Assembly (NCBI GenBank): GCA_003864495.1
Contig: PEDN01001382.1
Location: 1-64,000 of the forward strand
DNA from: Nemopilema nomurai
Lineage: Eukaryota; Cnidaria; Scyphozoa; Rhizostomeae; Rhizostomatidae
Direction: 5' to 3'
DNA length: 64,000 nt
In this document: positions 35,029-46,209 of the stretch, one piece after another
Numbering within the stretch: position 1 is the stretch's first letter
How the letters are laid out: every line of letters begins with the position of its first letter
Translations under genes and position numbers: made by a program
The notes under the pieces: generated by a model
What the model saw: the letters and a program-made list of their open reading frames with translations, nothing else
Databases searched by the model: none
What the model was told of the DNA's origin: nothing

Positions 35029-35258
35029 CAGGGGCGGCTGGGAGTAAAATTAAGTTGGTATTAGTCCCGTAGGTCGGGACAAAGATGGCCTACCCTTTAT
35101 GGTCCATGTGGCAGTCAGCGCAACAAAAGTATGACAGCAATTATAAATAGTGCTAGAGCATATGCTACAGTTTTATACAAAAAAGGCCTGTTTCTGAAGA
35201 GAATTATATCATTATTTAATATAATTAAAAATTAAATTTTAATGAGGCAAACCAAGAG

Positions 35259-38200
35259 CTACTTTTTGGAAAATCTTTCAAATCTACGTTGATTATATGA
35301 TTTGAATCTATTGACAACTCTGTCTCTAAAGGATAATTGTCCTGCAAGAAATCTTAATGTTTTATTCTCAACTTGCAAGAACACAAGCATCTCTTTTCTT
35401 TTTTGCTTCATTGTGGACCTTTCAGGGGATACTATCCTTTTCATCCGGCTGAATATTCTTTCACAATGAACGCTGGTCAATGGTGTTGTCACGGCAAGTT
35501 CTATCACTCGGACTGCTTCAGGAAGTGCTTCCTCAAGTCCAGCCTGTTTTATTATAACAAGCAGATCCTGAAGACTAGGTACTCCCTCTTTAATTTGCTC
35601 AATCTCAATTTCCTGAAAATCGAAGGAGTCCAGTTCCTCATGATCAGCGATCTTGTCAGCCCTTTCTTCCTGGGATGGCACTTCCTCGTGTGCAATTCTT
35701 CTTTTTTCTTTCTTCTTTGCAACCAAAGCGTCCCTTTCACGAACTACCTGGCGTATAAGAGCTGAGATCTCTTTGTTTTGATATAGCACTGCAAGATTCT
35801 GCTCTAGTGCCACTGTATCAGGTACAACAAATGGATATAGCTCTTTTAACTCGCTAATTAGGGCACTTTGGTCGTTGACAGTAGCCGTCCTGCGCTGGTC
35901 AAATTTAGCTGGATGAACAAGGTCGATCCACTTGAACTTTGTCAGGTTTTCAAACCTCCATTGAATCTGCTCTGAAAATTCTTGCGTAAGGTTTGCAGCA
36001 ACTCTCTGCAGAGATTGCCTCCAGCTCTCCAAACTATTCATTTCTTGGTCGACTCCCCTCCAGCCTCCTCTTGTGCGAATATGTGGCAGAGATGGATCCA
36101 TGCTTAATGCATCTGCCCATGTCTGACTTGAGTCAAATGACTGTAGGACCTGCTGGAAGTCGTCAAGCATAGAAGCAAGCTGGATAGCGTCAAAAGATGG
36201 ATTTTGCATTAATTTTATTATTGTTTGTACAGTAATCAAATAATTTTCTATACAGTTTCAGCAAAAGACGAAATCAATTTCTTGAATCTGTTTTGCAAAG
36301 GCGCCTTGCATTAGCCTGGTTTTCGGCTTTCTGGGTGGTATCAGTTGAAAACTCATATAAAGCAGTGCCAATCTCTCATACCATACATCTATTGCTGTCA
36401 CTGTAGTATCGCGAGAAAGCCATCTTGTGTCTCCTGGTTTTGGCAAGCAGTGCCCAAGAACCGATGTTCGTTTTGGGCTAGATCTAAAAAAAGTTACCAA
36501 TTTGTCAACTGGCTAAAAAATTCTGCGACCTTGGGGATTCTACCTGCAGTTTTAGATGCGCAGAGTGCCATTCTGTGAGCAACGCAGTGGTTATAATATG
36601 CGGATGGAAACTTGTCCTGCATTTGTCTTTGCACCCCGCTGAACTGGCCACTCATTACTGCGGCGCCATCATAGGACTGTCCTATAAGCTTCTCTGCTCC
36701 TGTTTCTGAGTTAAGATTGAATGAGCTTAGGTGTCCAGGAGAATTTTAGTCAAACCATTTGCTGATGTATCTTTGGAGGCATCAACCAGACCAAGCATAT
36801 GTTCTTCTACATTACAATTATTAACAAGTCTAACTGAAATTGCTGACTGCTCAACATTGCTTGAATCGCTTGTGTCGTCCATCATAACAGCAATGTAGCG
36901 TGAATTTACCATCCTCTTTGGATTTCTTCCCTCACTTCGTGGTAAATACTTTCAATTAACTCATTTTGAGGGCCATGAGAAGTGTAGGTTATACGTTCTT
37001 CATGAAGAAACACCTTTAAATCGTTGCTATAGGAGCTAAGCAGGTCCAGAAGCTCAATAAAATTTCCTCTATTCGACGAGGCCTTTGATTCGTCATGCCC
37101 ACGGAAACTGAGACCTTGAGCTGCTAGTAAAACAGATATATTTATATGATGATGGAGCATTTTAGCATATCGAGATGCTTTATTGTTGTGAATTTCAACT
37201 TCACGGCGATGAGCCTCATCAAGGGCGCAAGCTACGTCTACATTGCCCAAAAGTTTGTAGGCGGTATGGTTGGTGATATGTTTCCGCGAGCCTTGATGAC
37301 GATTTGCAAGATTCCAGAAGTTTGAGCCAGAAGACGAATAACCTTTTTCTTGAACAAACACATTTCTCATCTGATAGAGATAGAGAAGAAAAACGTCAAC
37401 TTATTATGCAGCAAGGGGCTTGGAAGGTATCGAAAAACCAAACAACTTGTAAAATCAGGGATGTATAAGAAGCATGAAGTATCAGCGCCACGCCACGAAT
37501 TTGAAAGTGGGGGGGGGGGGGAAGACTAGCAAAAGTAGGGGGCCAAGGCTTCTTCCCCATTTACTGTAGCTTTATAACTACTTGATTTGTAAAAAGGTGT
37601 GGGGGGGGGGCTGAGTATTTATAACTTTTTGACAGCCACTCTCACTTTGAGTCTAGATGCTTATAGGGTTTTTTAAAGAGACCCACTTGAGAAACATGGA
37701 CAAGATGTTATGCTAATGCAAACCGCTCTGTATCAATATCAGAATCAGAATGTGATTTTTAACTGAATGGAGCGGCTTTAATTTGAAGGAAACCAGATGC
37801 GGTTTTAAACCATAGTCTATGTTTAAACCAAAACATAAGTCATAAATATATACATACATAAAACCAAAACAAATATCCACATATAATTACTTACATATAA
37901 TAATTACTACTTAGTGTAATAAAAATAATATAGATTTTCAGAAAATCATTACAGATAGACCCGACGGAGTTTATACCTATACCACACCATTGATTTTTTC
38001 AGAGCAAAATGCCGCAACAGTCAACGGCCGCCAGCCTCAAACTGCAAGCCCAAGTTATTAGCTTTGCGATTCTAATACCATGGGGTGTTGTGGGCGGTCT
38101 GTGTGCTCTTTTCCAACCTGGGGTTTTATTAGCAAATTTTACTTGAAATGCACTAAAATACTGTTCAATTAACTTAATTAACTTAAATCAGTAAAATACT

Positions 38201-38542
38201 GTCCAGTTCATAACAATTTAAAATGTATCATGATTTTCAATTTCAGAATTGTCTCAATATTGAACTAACTTAGGATTAAACAGAGATACATACCGTTGAT
38301 AAATCACCCATAACAAGACAAGGCCAGCAGAAGTATGCGTTCCTTTCTGCATCTCCACAAACCCAGGAAAAACTTTCATAGACTGAGTCCGATGACCTGT
38401 TCTTCAACGTTACTTTAGGACAGGGTCTCTCGTCTTTTTTCAATTGAAGACGCTGCTCGTGTGTTAGACTTCTTTGCGACGATAATAGGGAGAAGATATT
38501 AGAAACACCCCTGAGATAACCAGGTTGTACGACGCGATCCAT
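35259..38542 (-). pseudogene. hAT transposase (TTF zinc finger, DUF4371, hAT C-terminal dimerisation)
   Basis: The first exon (38542-38294) is a TTF-type zinc finger (FSWVCGDAERNAYFCWPCLV). After an intron, 37370-36906 and 36912-36727 encode the DUF4371 region (GLSFRGHDES, then AVMMDDTSDSSNVEQSAISV with the first catalytic Asp). About 36710-36560 reads GQSYDGAAVMSG (second Asp) and YNHCVAHRMALC. Next come RWLSRDTTVTAID and the C-terminal piece 36239-35259 with TSVHCERIFSRMKRIVSPER, the hAT dimerisation motif. Frame changes occur near 36910, 36733, 36500 and 36250, so this copy is inactive. The domain order is that of ZMYM1-like hAT proteins. Confidence 0.8.
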
Positions 38543-38589
38543 TTCAACAACAGTCAGTTTTGGTCGATTGGAAATGTAAACGATACGGC

Positions 38590-39045
38590 CACCAGGGTAT
38601 TAGAAATGAAAAACTAATACCATTCAGCCAGATGGGCTATTCTTTTATGGCAGCAAAACAAAAGGATGTTGCGTCACAGACAGTCCAAAAGACAAACAAA
38701 GTTCGACTTATGGTACTAGAGACAAGAAACTAATACCATACAGCCTCACTAGCAGTGAAAGGGTAGCGGCACGTTTTAAGTCAGGAGGCTTCAGAAATCG
38801 CTATAGAAAATATGTCAATGCCAATTAGGAATGACGCAAGATTATAAAGGCAGACGAATTAACTTATTCATCACCATGATAAAGACAGACCAAGAGCAAT
38901 TTTTGTTTACGGCTGTGGCTTTACGAATATAAGGGGTATTTCAGTTCGAATTGATTATTCTACAACATTTACGCGTACAACAGCAGCCACTATTTTATTG
39001 GCTGAAAAAATGGTATTAGACTAATACCTTTAATACCACCCCCCC
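38590..39045. repeat. Repeated CTAATACC motifs in the hAT right arm
   Basis: GGTATTAG or its complement CTAATACC occurs repeatedly near 38597, 38611, 38729, 39012 and 39021, twice followed by AT-CAGCC. One copy lies in the left arm (35056). Such subterminal repeats are typical binding sites of hAT transposases. Confidence 0.5.
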
Positions 39046-39055
39046 GCCGCCCCTG

Positions 39056-39063
39056 ACATTTGA
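39056..39063. repeat. Right 8-bp target duplication of the hAT element
   Basis: ACATTTGA, identical to 35021-35028. Confidence 0.85.
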
Positions 39064-40044
39064 CCCTCGTATTACCAGCCATAGAACAGTGAACACTAGT
39101 GACCTTGAAATTTTAAAGACAAAGTTAGCAAAATTCATGCCAAACAGTGGATTCTTTGGTTTTAATCCAGCTTCAGCATCTGATCTTCCTGCAACTGACA
39201 GTGCTTCACCTAAAGCAGCTGATGCTCAAGATCCATTTTTATGTGAAGCAGTCTCTTTTAATGAGTGCTATGATATTTCACAGCAATCCTTTAAAGATAT
39301 GATGGACATTTATTGTCGCAACCTGTCTTTAACTGTTGAAGAGATTTCTTGCATTGAGAAGGTGACCCGTGGTCAGTCCTCCAACAGCAAATGGATAGAG
39401 TATCGTCTTTATCGACTTACAGCCTCAAAATTCTACACTGCTTCTGTAAACCTTGTTGAGCCATCTTCCAGAATAAAATCTATGTTCTACAAGTCTTTCT
39501 CAACCTTAGCAACCAGCCATGGCAAGAGATATGAAGGACATGTCATTGCAGTCTACACAATGTACATGAAAGAGCATGGCCTCAATGTCTTTGTTTCTGA
39601 AACTGGTCTGCAGTTATCTTCTTCTTTTCCCTATCTTGGTGCATCTTTAGATGGGGCCTTGAAATAAAGTGTCCATTCTCGAAGTTCAACACCTCTCTAC
39701 AGGATGCACTTAAAGACAAGAAGTTCTTCTTGGAGAATAAAGGAGGTACTATCCAGCTCAAGCGCAAACATCGATACTACTATCAAGTCCAAGGCCAAAT
39801 GTTTTGTGCTGATTTGAAGCAGGATGATTTTGTTGTTTGGTTTGGTGGGGGTGAGCCATTGTTTGTGGAGTCAATACCATATGATGAAGAGTTTGTTCTA
39901 TCTTACATGCTACCAAGGCTACATTTCTTCTACTGCAGAGCAATTCTTCCAGAATTTTTCACCAAGCGAGTGAAACATGGATTTAAATTATATTTACATG
40001 GCAATTGGATACATTTTGATAAATCCAAACGAATTTTGTTATAA
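39064..40044 (+). pseudogene. I3 SAP-SWIM-YqaJ nuclease, YqaJ part
   Basis: Picks up the frame after the hAT element and reads to a stop at 40044. YqaJ motifs in order: SKWIEYRLYRLTASKFYTA, HGKRYEGHVIAVY, FPYLGASLDG (metal-binding Asp kept, Pro changed to Leu), LEIKCPFSKF (ExK) and HRYYYQVQGQMFCADL. Between GASLDG and LEIKCPF a deletion removes about ten residues that relatives fill with a Cys cluster and shifts the frame near 39655. There is no PHD finger. Convergent with the I3 transposase; the 82-bp minisatellite lies between them. Confidence 0.7.
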
Positions 40045-40119
40045 TTAAAATATACACACAGTAAAAAGATCCTTCTTGCAATGCTCAATTTCTGAAAGCC
40101 TTTTTAATAGTTTTTTCTA

Positions 40120-40700
40120 AGATTTTTGTATATTCATATGAACATTGTTTATGTTCTAAAGTACTGATATGTCTATAACCTTTACATAATATAGTTGTTC
40201 CACACATAAAGAATAGATATAGCATTGCATATATTCTACAGTAATAAAAATTTTGTATCATCTTTACAAAATATCATTACATATATACCACACACATAGA
40301 ATATATGTAACATTGTGCATGTTCATTAGTATTGGTACATGTATTTTCTTTACATAATATCATTATATACCACACACATAGAATATATGTAACATTGTGT
40401 ATGTTCAACATAATTGGTACATGTACTATCTTTACATAATATCATTATATACCACACACATAGAATATATGTAACATTGTGCATGTTCATTAGTATTGGC
40501 ACATGTATTTTCTTTACATAATATCATTATATACCACACAGATATAATATATGTAGCATTGTGTATGTTCAACAGTATTGGTACATGTATTATCTTTACA
40601 TAATATCATTGTATACTATACACATAGAATACATGTAACATTGTGTATGTTTGACAGTATTGGTACATTTACGAAATATAAACTGCACACAAAGAATATA
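40120..40700. repeat. Minisatellite, 82-bp unit, about 6-7 copies
   Basis: The phrase ACCACACACATAGAATATAT and flanking sequence recurs at 40287, 40369, 40451, 40533 and 40615, always 82 bp apart, with weaker copies on both sides. It sits between the two convergent genes of I3. Confidence 0.85.
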
Positions 40701-40785
40701 GAAGTAAGATGGCTTAAACAAAGATAGATATATATTAATATATATAATATTTATATTATATCATATTATTTTATATTATATCATA

Positions 40786-42626
40786 TTATATATTGGTATA
40801 TATATATGAATATAAGTAAATATTATTATCATTAGGCTCTACTAAAAATAGTAAAAAATTAGTAAGTAGGCAGCAAACAGTTACAATCTGATTAGCAGTC
40901 GAATGCAATGATAATGGTAGAACACCGTCAAGGATATGATATTTTTTAACCCTTCCAGTGGCACGTTCTACGTGAATGCGTACAGAAGAAATGCGGGCAG
41001 TTTCTTCAGTCTCATTTTCTGGGAGCTGAGCTCGTTTACCTTTGAAAGGTGGGATATTTAAGGTCACACTAGGAGGAAGAATATCTTTGACATCAAAGCC
41101 ACGGTCAGCCATAAGGTATCGCCATCCTCAAGAAGTGCTAAAACACCTGACTTGAGAGTGATTTCTTTATCAGAGACCTTGCCAGACCATAACTTCGAGA
41201 CAAGGGCAATTAAGCCAGAGGGAGATATGCCAACTAGAACTTTCCACGTATTGTGGTGCTTATAATTGGACCATGTTTGTGACTGTGCTTTCATAGATGA
41301 TGGAACTTCTGCAAAGACTTCTGTGCAGTCAATTATTAATCTTGTTGTTGGGAAATCTTTGAATGGCTTGGCATGGTTTGACGAACAAGCTCTTGTAAAG
41401 GTGGTTTGAAAAGTAGTGGGAGTTCGTGGTATAAGAAACAAATCCATGTCGTAAAGATCTTTTAAACCTGACTGGCAGAAATTCCAAAACGATCAGCCAA
41501 ATCATCAATAAATAAACCGACTTTTAGTCTCATCAGAACAAGAATGAATTCCTCCAGATGTGTAAGAGAGCGTTTTGGACCACATGAAGACTTGCTGTGA
41601 TGATCATCAGAGCTCTGAGAAGATTTGTAACCCCGACAATATTGCATTTGCTTAACTTTAGGCTCAAAGTACTCAAATTTTGACATCACTGTGGGAAAGT
41701 TTTGGAAACCAGTATAAAATCTTGTTGCAGAGCTATCAGATTTTAACTTTACAATGGAGAAAAGAGACAATTTAACTTGATGTTATGGACTCCCTATGGA
41801 CACCATTGTTTGAGTATCTAATTATTGTATATCGGACTAGCCGAGTGAAGGTTGATGTTATGTTCAAGAGATATACAAGGAGTTTCTTTCCCGATCTTTA
41901 CACTTACTTGCGGGCCAACATAAGATATAATACTTGAGCAAGCTGCAACTCCAGTTGTTCCACTTCATTACCGAATTCAATGATTTTTGCTGAGAGATCT
42001 TGAGCTTCTGACTTTAGAGTGTCATTTTTGATGAATGATTTCATTATATCATTATCCATCTCCTCTAAATTCATTGGAAGGTATGCTGGGGAACTGACAA
42101 AAGAAAAATCAGTTTGTGTTGATATTGACACAGTTGATATGGAAAGTTCTTCTTCAAAAGGCTCTGTATCAGTTTCACCACCAAAGTTTGAACATTGTGA
42201 AAATTTATCCTGAGATGAACTGGGGAATACTTCAAAACGTGCTGATGGAGGCTTTCGCGCTTTGTATTTGACTGTGGTTGAGGGGTCAGTACCAGTCACA
42301 AGATTCAATGAGGGTACAGCACCAGGAACAAGTCGCCAATGGTTCGGGTTTCGCTTTATATCAGCTGGTGCAAAATGCTTTTCACACAAAAAGGTTGAGC
42401 TGCTGACCTTAAAACCATCCATACCATCAATCCTCTTTATTAAAGAACACCAGCGGCGCTTTTCAGGATTCAACTTAGGAAAGGCGAAGAAATGTAGGCC
42501 AGTTCAAGATCAATCGGAGTTATAAAAGTAGCTATAACATCCGTATGCCGCACATTGACGTCCAAATGATCGCCTTTTCTTCTTTGGTATATCTTTACCT
42601 ATATCTGACCTGTCTTCGCTGCTCAT
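40786..42626 (-). pseudogene. I3 THAP-DDE transposase
   Basis: From ATG 42626 a THAP domain reads CAAYGCYSYF, two TGA stops, then FPKLNPEKRRWCSLIKRI, CEKHF and VPGAVPSLNL. A Ser-rich linker and a Leu-zipper-like coil (EFGNEVEQLELQLAQ) end at a donor near 41908. The next exon has RFYTGFQNFPTVMSKFEYF and LADRFGISASQV (helix-turn-helix), followed by a degraded stretch. The DDE core is IIDCTEVFAEVP (first Asp, about 41330), YKHHNTWKVLVGISPSGL, MADRGFDVKDI (second Asp, 41112) and IHVERATGRVKKYHIL (Glu). At least four stops or frameshifts. All three catalytic residues survive, as in I1 and I2. Confidence 0.75.
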
Positions 42627-42757
42627 TTTAACGATGGAGTGTTAACTTAATTCAATCTAAATGAAATACAATGATTGTTGATCCTTGCCGCACTGTATGA
42701 AAGCAGACGGAACTACATCAGTTGCCTCTCTGAGTGACGTAATTGTGAAAGGGGTCT

Positions 42758-42856
42758 ATTGCATTATATGCACAGGCCTGCAAGGGAATTCTACTGTTTC
42801 CAAGACGACCGTGTATCAGTCTAGTGAAGGATCTGTATGAGATACTTCGTACGAAC
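42758..42856 (-). pseudogene. P2X7-tail-like last exon, 5' half (split by I3)
   Basis: After an acceptor (CCCCAG) the exon starts at 42856 with one base then FVRSISYRSFTRLIHGRLGN and PLQACAYNAI, ending at the I3 edge. The phase and the pattern Y-R..R...G..G....PL.AC.Y..I match exon 3 of the P2X7-like gene at 24587-24425. The continuation is at 34022-33957. Its upstream exons are not visible between 42857 and 43300. Confidence 0.6.
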
Positions 42857-43307
42857 CTGGGGCAAAATTGAATTAAATATATTGTATCATTTAAAAAACA
42901 ATCACACATTAGATTTTTTTCAAAAAAAGAAAAAAATCTAAGGTACCCCCAACCACCTTAGCCCAAAGGAAAATAGAAACTGTGCTAACTGTATATAAAA
43001 ATTCTGTTAACTTTGAATATGTATACTTGTGAAGGTGCAATATGTTCTTAAAATTTGAAGAAAATGCACTTACTTATTCTCAAATCCAGTACGCCTGTAT
43101 CTTGTTTTGTCTCTTTTTTTAAAGAGGAAATGAAACCAAATTTTTTTATTTTAAATTCTGAATCCCTGTAATGAATTACCTTATAACACAGAATTTCAAT
43201 GTGTTTAGAGAAATTTTGGCTAAACTACGAGGGTAATACTGACTTCAGTTTTTCAATCAAAAAGTGGCACCGGTGCGCCCTGTTTAACTAGCCTCGTTTT
43301 GAATGTT
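42857..43307. other. No gene seen
   Basis: AT-rich with long A and T runs. The first two exons expected for the P2X7-like gene of K3 were not found here. Confidence 0.45.
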
Positions 43308-43327
43308 GTGACGTAAAGTTATGGACA
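43308..43327 (+). repeat. Left subterminal inverted repeat of K4
   Basis: GTGACGTAAAGTTATGGACA, perfect 20-base match to the complement of 46101-46120. Confidence 0.8.
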
Positions 43328-43386
43328 CGCGCGGCGTTTCGTAATATTTACATCCCGTTTCTACGTACTGAAACTTTAGATTAGCT

Positions 43387-45131
43387 ATGGAGCCAGGTAA
43401 CAAAACCAAGGTTCGTGGTGGTCTACGATGTGTTGTACACACTCTAGACAATAAAAAGCTGTTGTAATGACAGTTATACCAAGGGTTTAAACACCCATCG
43501 CTTTCCAAAGGACCCTACTGTACGCCGGCAGTGAACTAAATTGGTTAGAAAGCGTAGGGCAAATTTTAACCAAAGCTACTTTTCAAACCCCGTCCTTTGC
43601 TCAGATCATTTTGAGCCAGGTTGCTATACAAGGAGCGTAGCTAGTCTACTAGAGGGGGACGACGTTACACAAACAAAAAAGTTTTTACAACGAGATGCTG
43701 TTCTGGCATTATACGTTCTGAGATTATACCAGAAATGAAGGAAATTCAACCTCTCAGTCTAAACGGGAAAAAAGAAAGGTAAGATTTAATTTTTTTGCCT
43801 ACTTCATTTTCAATATATTCCTCTAATTAATGTGTAAAGAAAGCAAAATATACGATTCATAAAATGACAAGGTCAACTACAATATATAAATGTGGAGCTC
43901 GCGTTTAAATCTTCCCCCTCAAAATAAGTAGATTGGGTACAACAGAATTAAAGTAAACACAACTCGCTACTTCTTGTCTATTTAAACAAAACAATTGGTT
44001 TTATCAAAATCTCAACGTGATAAAAGTTTTCATAACAAAAAATTGGTGTTTATTGTGACATATTTTTTAGAATGTTGGCATTGCAATTAAAAAACAACAT
44101 TTTGTATCTTCTACAAAGTTGAGCCCTTCCAATTGAAAGGGTTACAAAATACATATATGCATATAGAACATTTATCAAATTGTATAGATTCACCCAGGGC
44201 GCAGCCAAAAGGATTAGTTCTTGCTGACAAAAAGGGTGTATCTCACTCATTAAGGGTGTGGTCAAAAAATAAATACTCTCACATAAAGGCTGCTTTTATG
44301 TTTCTGTTTCAAATGTTAGTATGTTATAATTGTTGCAAAAAAGTTGCAGGTAGAGTATCCAGCAAGTTTCCTAGCAAAAATAACCAATGTAGGGGAGGGT
44401 ACCACACCTATCAAACCCCCTTTGGTGACGCCCATGGATTCCATAAATGTAGTGGCCAAATTCACATTCTGTTTTTCAGGGTGTAAGAGATACAATACAA
44501 TGTGGCTTCTGTTGCGGATACACAAATGGAACTATTCAAGAGCAATTATTCGACGAAGCCAACATCTTCTAAAATGATAAATGGCAGACAGTCTTTACAG
44601 AAACCAGCATGGAAGCAACTTCATTTCCAGATGTGTCAAGTTTAGCCTGTCAAGATTGCAAGGTGAAAACCTTGAGATTGAAAAACTTGAGTGGATCGCA
44701 AAAATCTGAAAATAATGAGACAGAAAAGAAAATTAACAAGTCAAAATAATGTAAGTTCGCTTTGCACAATAACATTTGCTGATATGCCAAATTTAAATTC
44801 CATTTCGTTTCCATATAAATTACTTTTTGTAACCCTTTTCTCATTTATGCTTTGTTTGTAGGCAATCAATTATCTAAATGTAAAATAAAGAAATTCAGAG
44901 AGTCAAAACAAGGACAGCCAACTAAGCCCGGGAAAAACATGGAAGTTGAAGAGGAAGACAGTGATTCTGATTCCTACAAAAGTTTCGCTGAAAATGATGA
45001 GGAGTGGAATCCAGAAAGAGATGAGGATGAATTCGAAGACAGAGAAGAATAATTTGTAAATGAGGGAGAAATAGAATGTGTGAAAATTATGACTATGAAA
45101 GAGTAACCAATGAAACAAGAGGAAACATTAG
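43387..45131 (+). pseudogene. K4: Kolobok-like transposase, THAP and acidic exons only
   Basis: From ATG 43387 a THAP domain can be followed across two frame changes and stops: RGGLRCVVH, HRFPKDPTVRRQ, KLVRKRRANFNQSYFSN, CSDHFEPGCYTRSVASLLEG, then IIPEMKEIQPLSLNGKKER before a donor near 43782. A piece with CQDCKVKTLRLKNLS (about 44648-44692) matches the coiled-coil exon of K1. The acidic exon begins about 44863 and contains EVEEEDSDSDSYKSFAE and EWNPERDEDEFEDREE. It has stops at 45050 and later and a donor near 45131. No Cys, DDE or zinc-knuckle exon follows. The sequence at 43800-44580 has no match to K1 and may be an insertion. Confidence 0.6.
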
Positions 45132-45415
45132 GTAAAACTATCATGATGACATCATTGCATAATTATATGGTACAAAAGGTATGAACAAGTCACATAATAG
45201 GTAATATTATCCACCAAACTGTAATACTTAATACTGTAATACTGGGGAGATTTGACAACTTGTTGAACTTGTAAACAAAAGAAAATCCATGGTAGAAATG
45301 ATTACAGCTCTCAAATATCTGATTAAATAAAACTGCCAAAACTATTTCCTTTTAAAACTATCAATCATATACATGACTTGCTTCATTAAATAAGATAATT
45401 TGTTTTGTTACTTAC

Positions 45416-46012
45416 TCGTGTAGGCTTGCCTTCCTGTGACTACTCCTGTCTGTCCCTTCGCAGTGGGCCAACATTCCGAAACACAGTTGTATTTGACATG
45501 GCAATGAAATTTTCATGTTGTGCAATACATATTTGTTTAATGCTTTCGTCCAATATAAGTTAACCCAGTGCAGCATCTGCACTCCAAAGCACCAACAAGA
45601 TGATAAATTTCATATTTCCATCTACACCTGCAAAAAAAGCCATAATGCCATAGTCATAATCAATTAAGTTTACGATGGTGCGACCCTCCGGGCCTGGCCT
45701 AGGCACTGTACATGACGCTTGCTAATTTCATTGATACCTACAGTATTTAGACATCATTTAAACTAAAGATAACGAGTTTTAAACATATATTCGTCATTTA
45801 TGAAATAAACTTACCATGAACTAACTTCTGTTTTTTGTTCGTATTGCTCTCGCAAAATTGCCGGGGTTAGGCCGTCGTGACCTAGGTTATCCTCGTTGCT
45901 GCTTGATTCCGTGTCTGCCGAATTGGTATGGCCTGACAGGAACACAGTAAACATCAACTGCCCCTCTTCTTCTTCGGAAACTCCTGAGCTAGTGTCACTT
46001 TCGTCCGATATG
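45416..46012 (-). pseudogene. P2X7-tail-like gene of K4, two exons
   Basis: Exon 1 (about 46012-45815) reads SDESDTSSGVSEEEEGQLMF and ILREQYEQKTEVSS, with ATA where a start ATG would be, and ends at a donor. Exon 2 (45627-45416) starts CRWKYEIYHLVGALECRCC and, after stops and a frame change, gives HENFIAMSNTTVFRNVGPL. The LVGALE(F/C)RC cluster and the H-E-(D/N)-F-(V/I)-AM block match the gene at 24425-25394, so the two are paralogues. The last exon was not found. It is convergent with the K4 transposase remnant and lies inside the K4 inverted repeats. Confidence 0.6.
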
Positions 46013-46100
46013 GTGAGAATTGAAATTCAAAAACTACACATGCGATCGCCAACTCTGCCAGAAAATTTGTTGTCCTCGAATCATGAACATGCGCGCTTCC

Positions 46101-46120
46101 TGTCCATAACTTTACGTCAC
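46101..46120 (-). repeat. Right subterminal inverted repeat of K4
   Basis: Exact complement of 43308-43327. Confidence 0.8.
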
Positions 46121-46209
46121 AGCTCGCTAGTGTCTAGTCCCCCTTCGCCATTTTTTGGTTGAAAAATTATCGTCAGTTTAGCGGTGTTTAAGTTTGTTTT
46201 TAATAGTCT

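Larger units (their letters stand above)
35029..39055. mobile_element. hAT element, 4,027 bp
   Basis: Bounded by CAGGGGCGGC at 35029 and its complement GCCGCCCCTG ending at 39055, with the identical 8-bp duplication ACATTTGA outside each end. CAGGGG ends and 8-bp duplications are hAT hallmarks. It carries a single transposase gene on the minus strand and lies in the I3 nuclease gene. Two G homopolymers (37508-37520 and near 37601) lie in the intron between its exons. Confidence 0.9.
34023..42757. mobile_element. I3: ISL2EU-like element carrying a hAT insertion
   Basis: The terminal inverted repeats 34023-34045 and 42735-42757 match at 21 of 23 bases (AGAYCCCTTTCRCAATTACG then TCA) and are flanked by AT (34021-34022 and 42758-42759). 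Removing the element restores the reading frame of a P2X7-tail-like exon on the minus strand. Inside are a SAP-SWIM-YqaJ gene on + and a THAP-DDE transposase on -, convergent as in I1 and I2. A hAT element of 4,027 bp with an 8-bp duplication lies in the nuclease gene, so I3 itself was about 4.7 kb. Confidence 0.75.
43308..46120. mobile_element. K4: internally deleted Kolobok-like element
   Basis: GTGACGTAAAGTTATGGACA at 43308-43327 is repeated exactly in inverse at 46101-46120, within 80-110 bp of the outermost exons. Between them lie the THAP and acidic exons of a Kolobok-like transposase on + and a P2X7-tail-like gene on -. The catalytic exons are missing, so this is a roughly 2.8-kb deletion derivative. 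The true ends lie slightly outside; a TTAA is present at 43284 on the left but no matching one was found on the right. Confidence 0.6.

Noticed and set aside
43284..46160. TTAA target duplication of K4
   Set aside because: A TTAA is present on the left (43284-43287) but no TTAA follows at the corresponding right position, so a duplication cannot be claimed.
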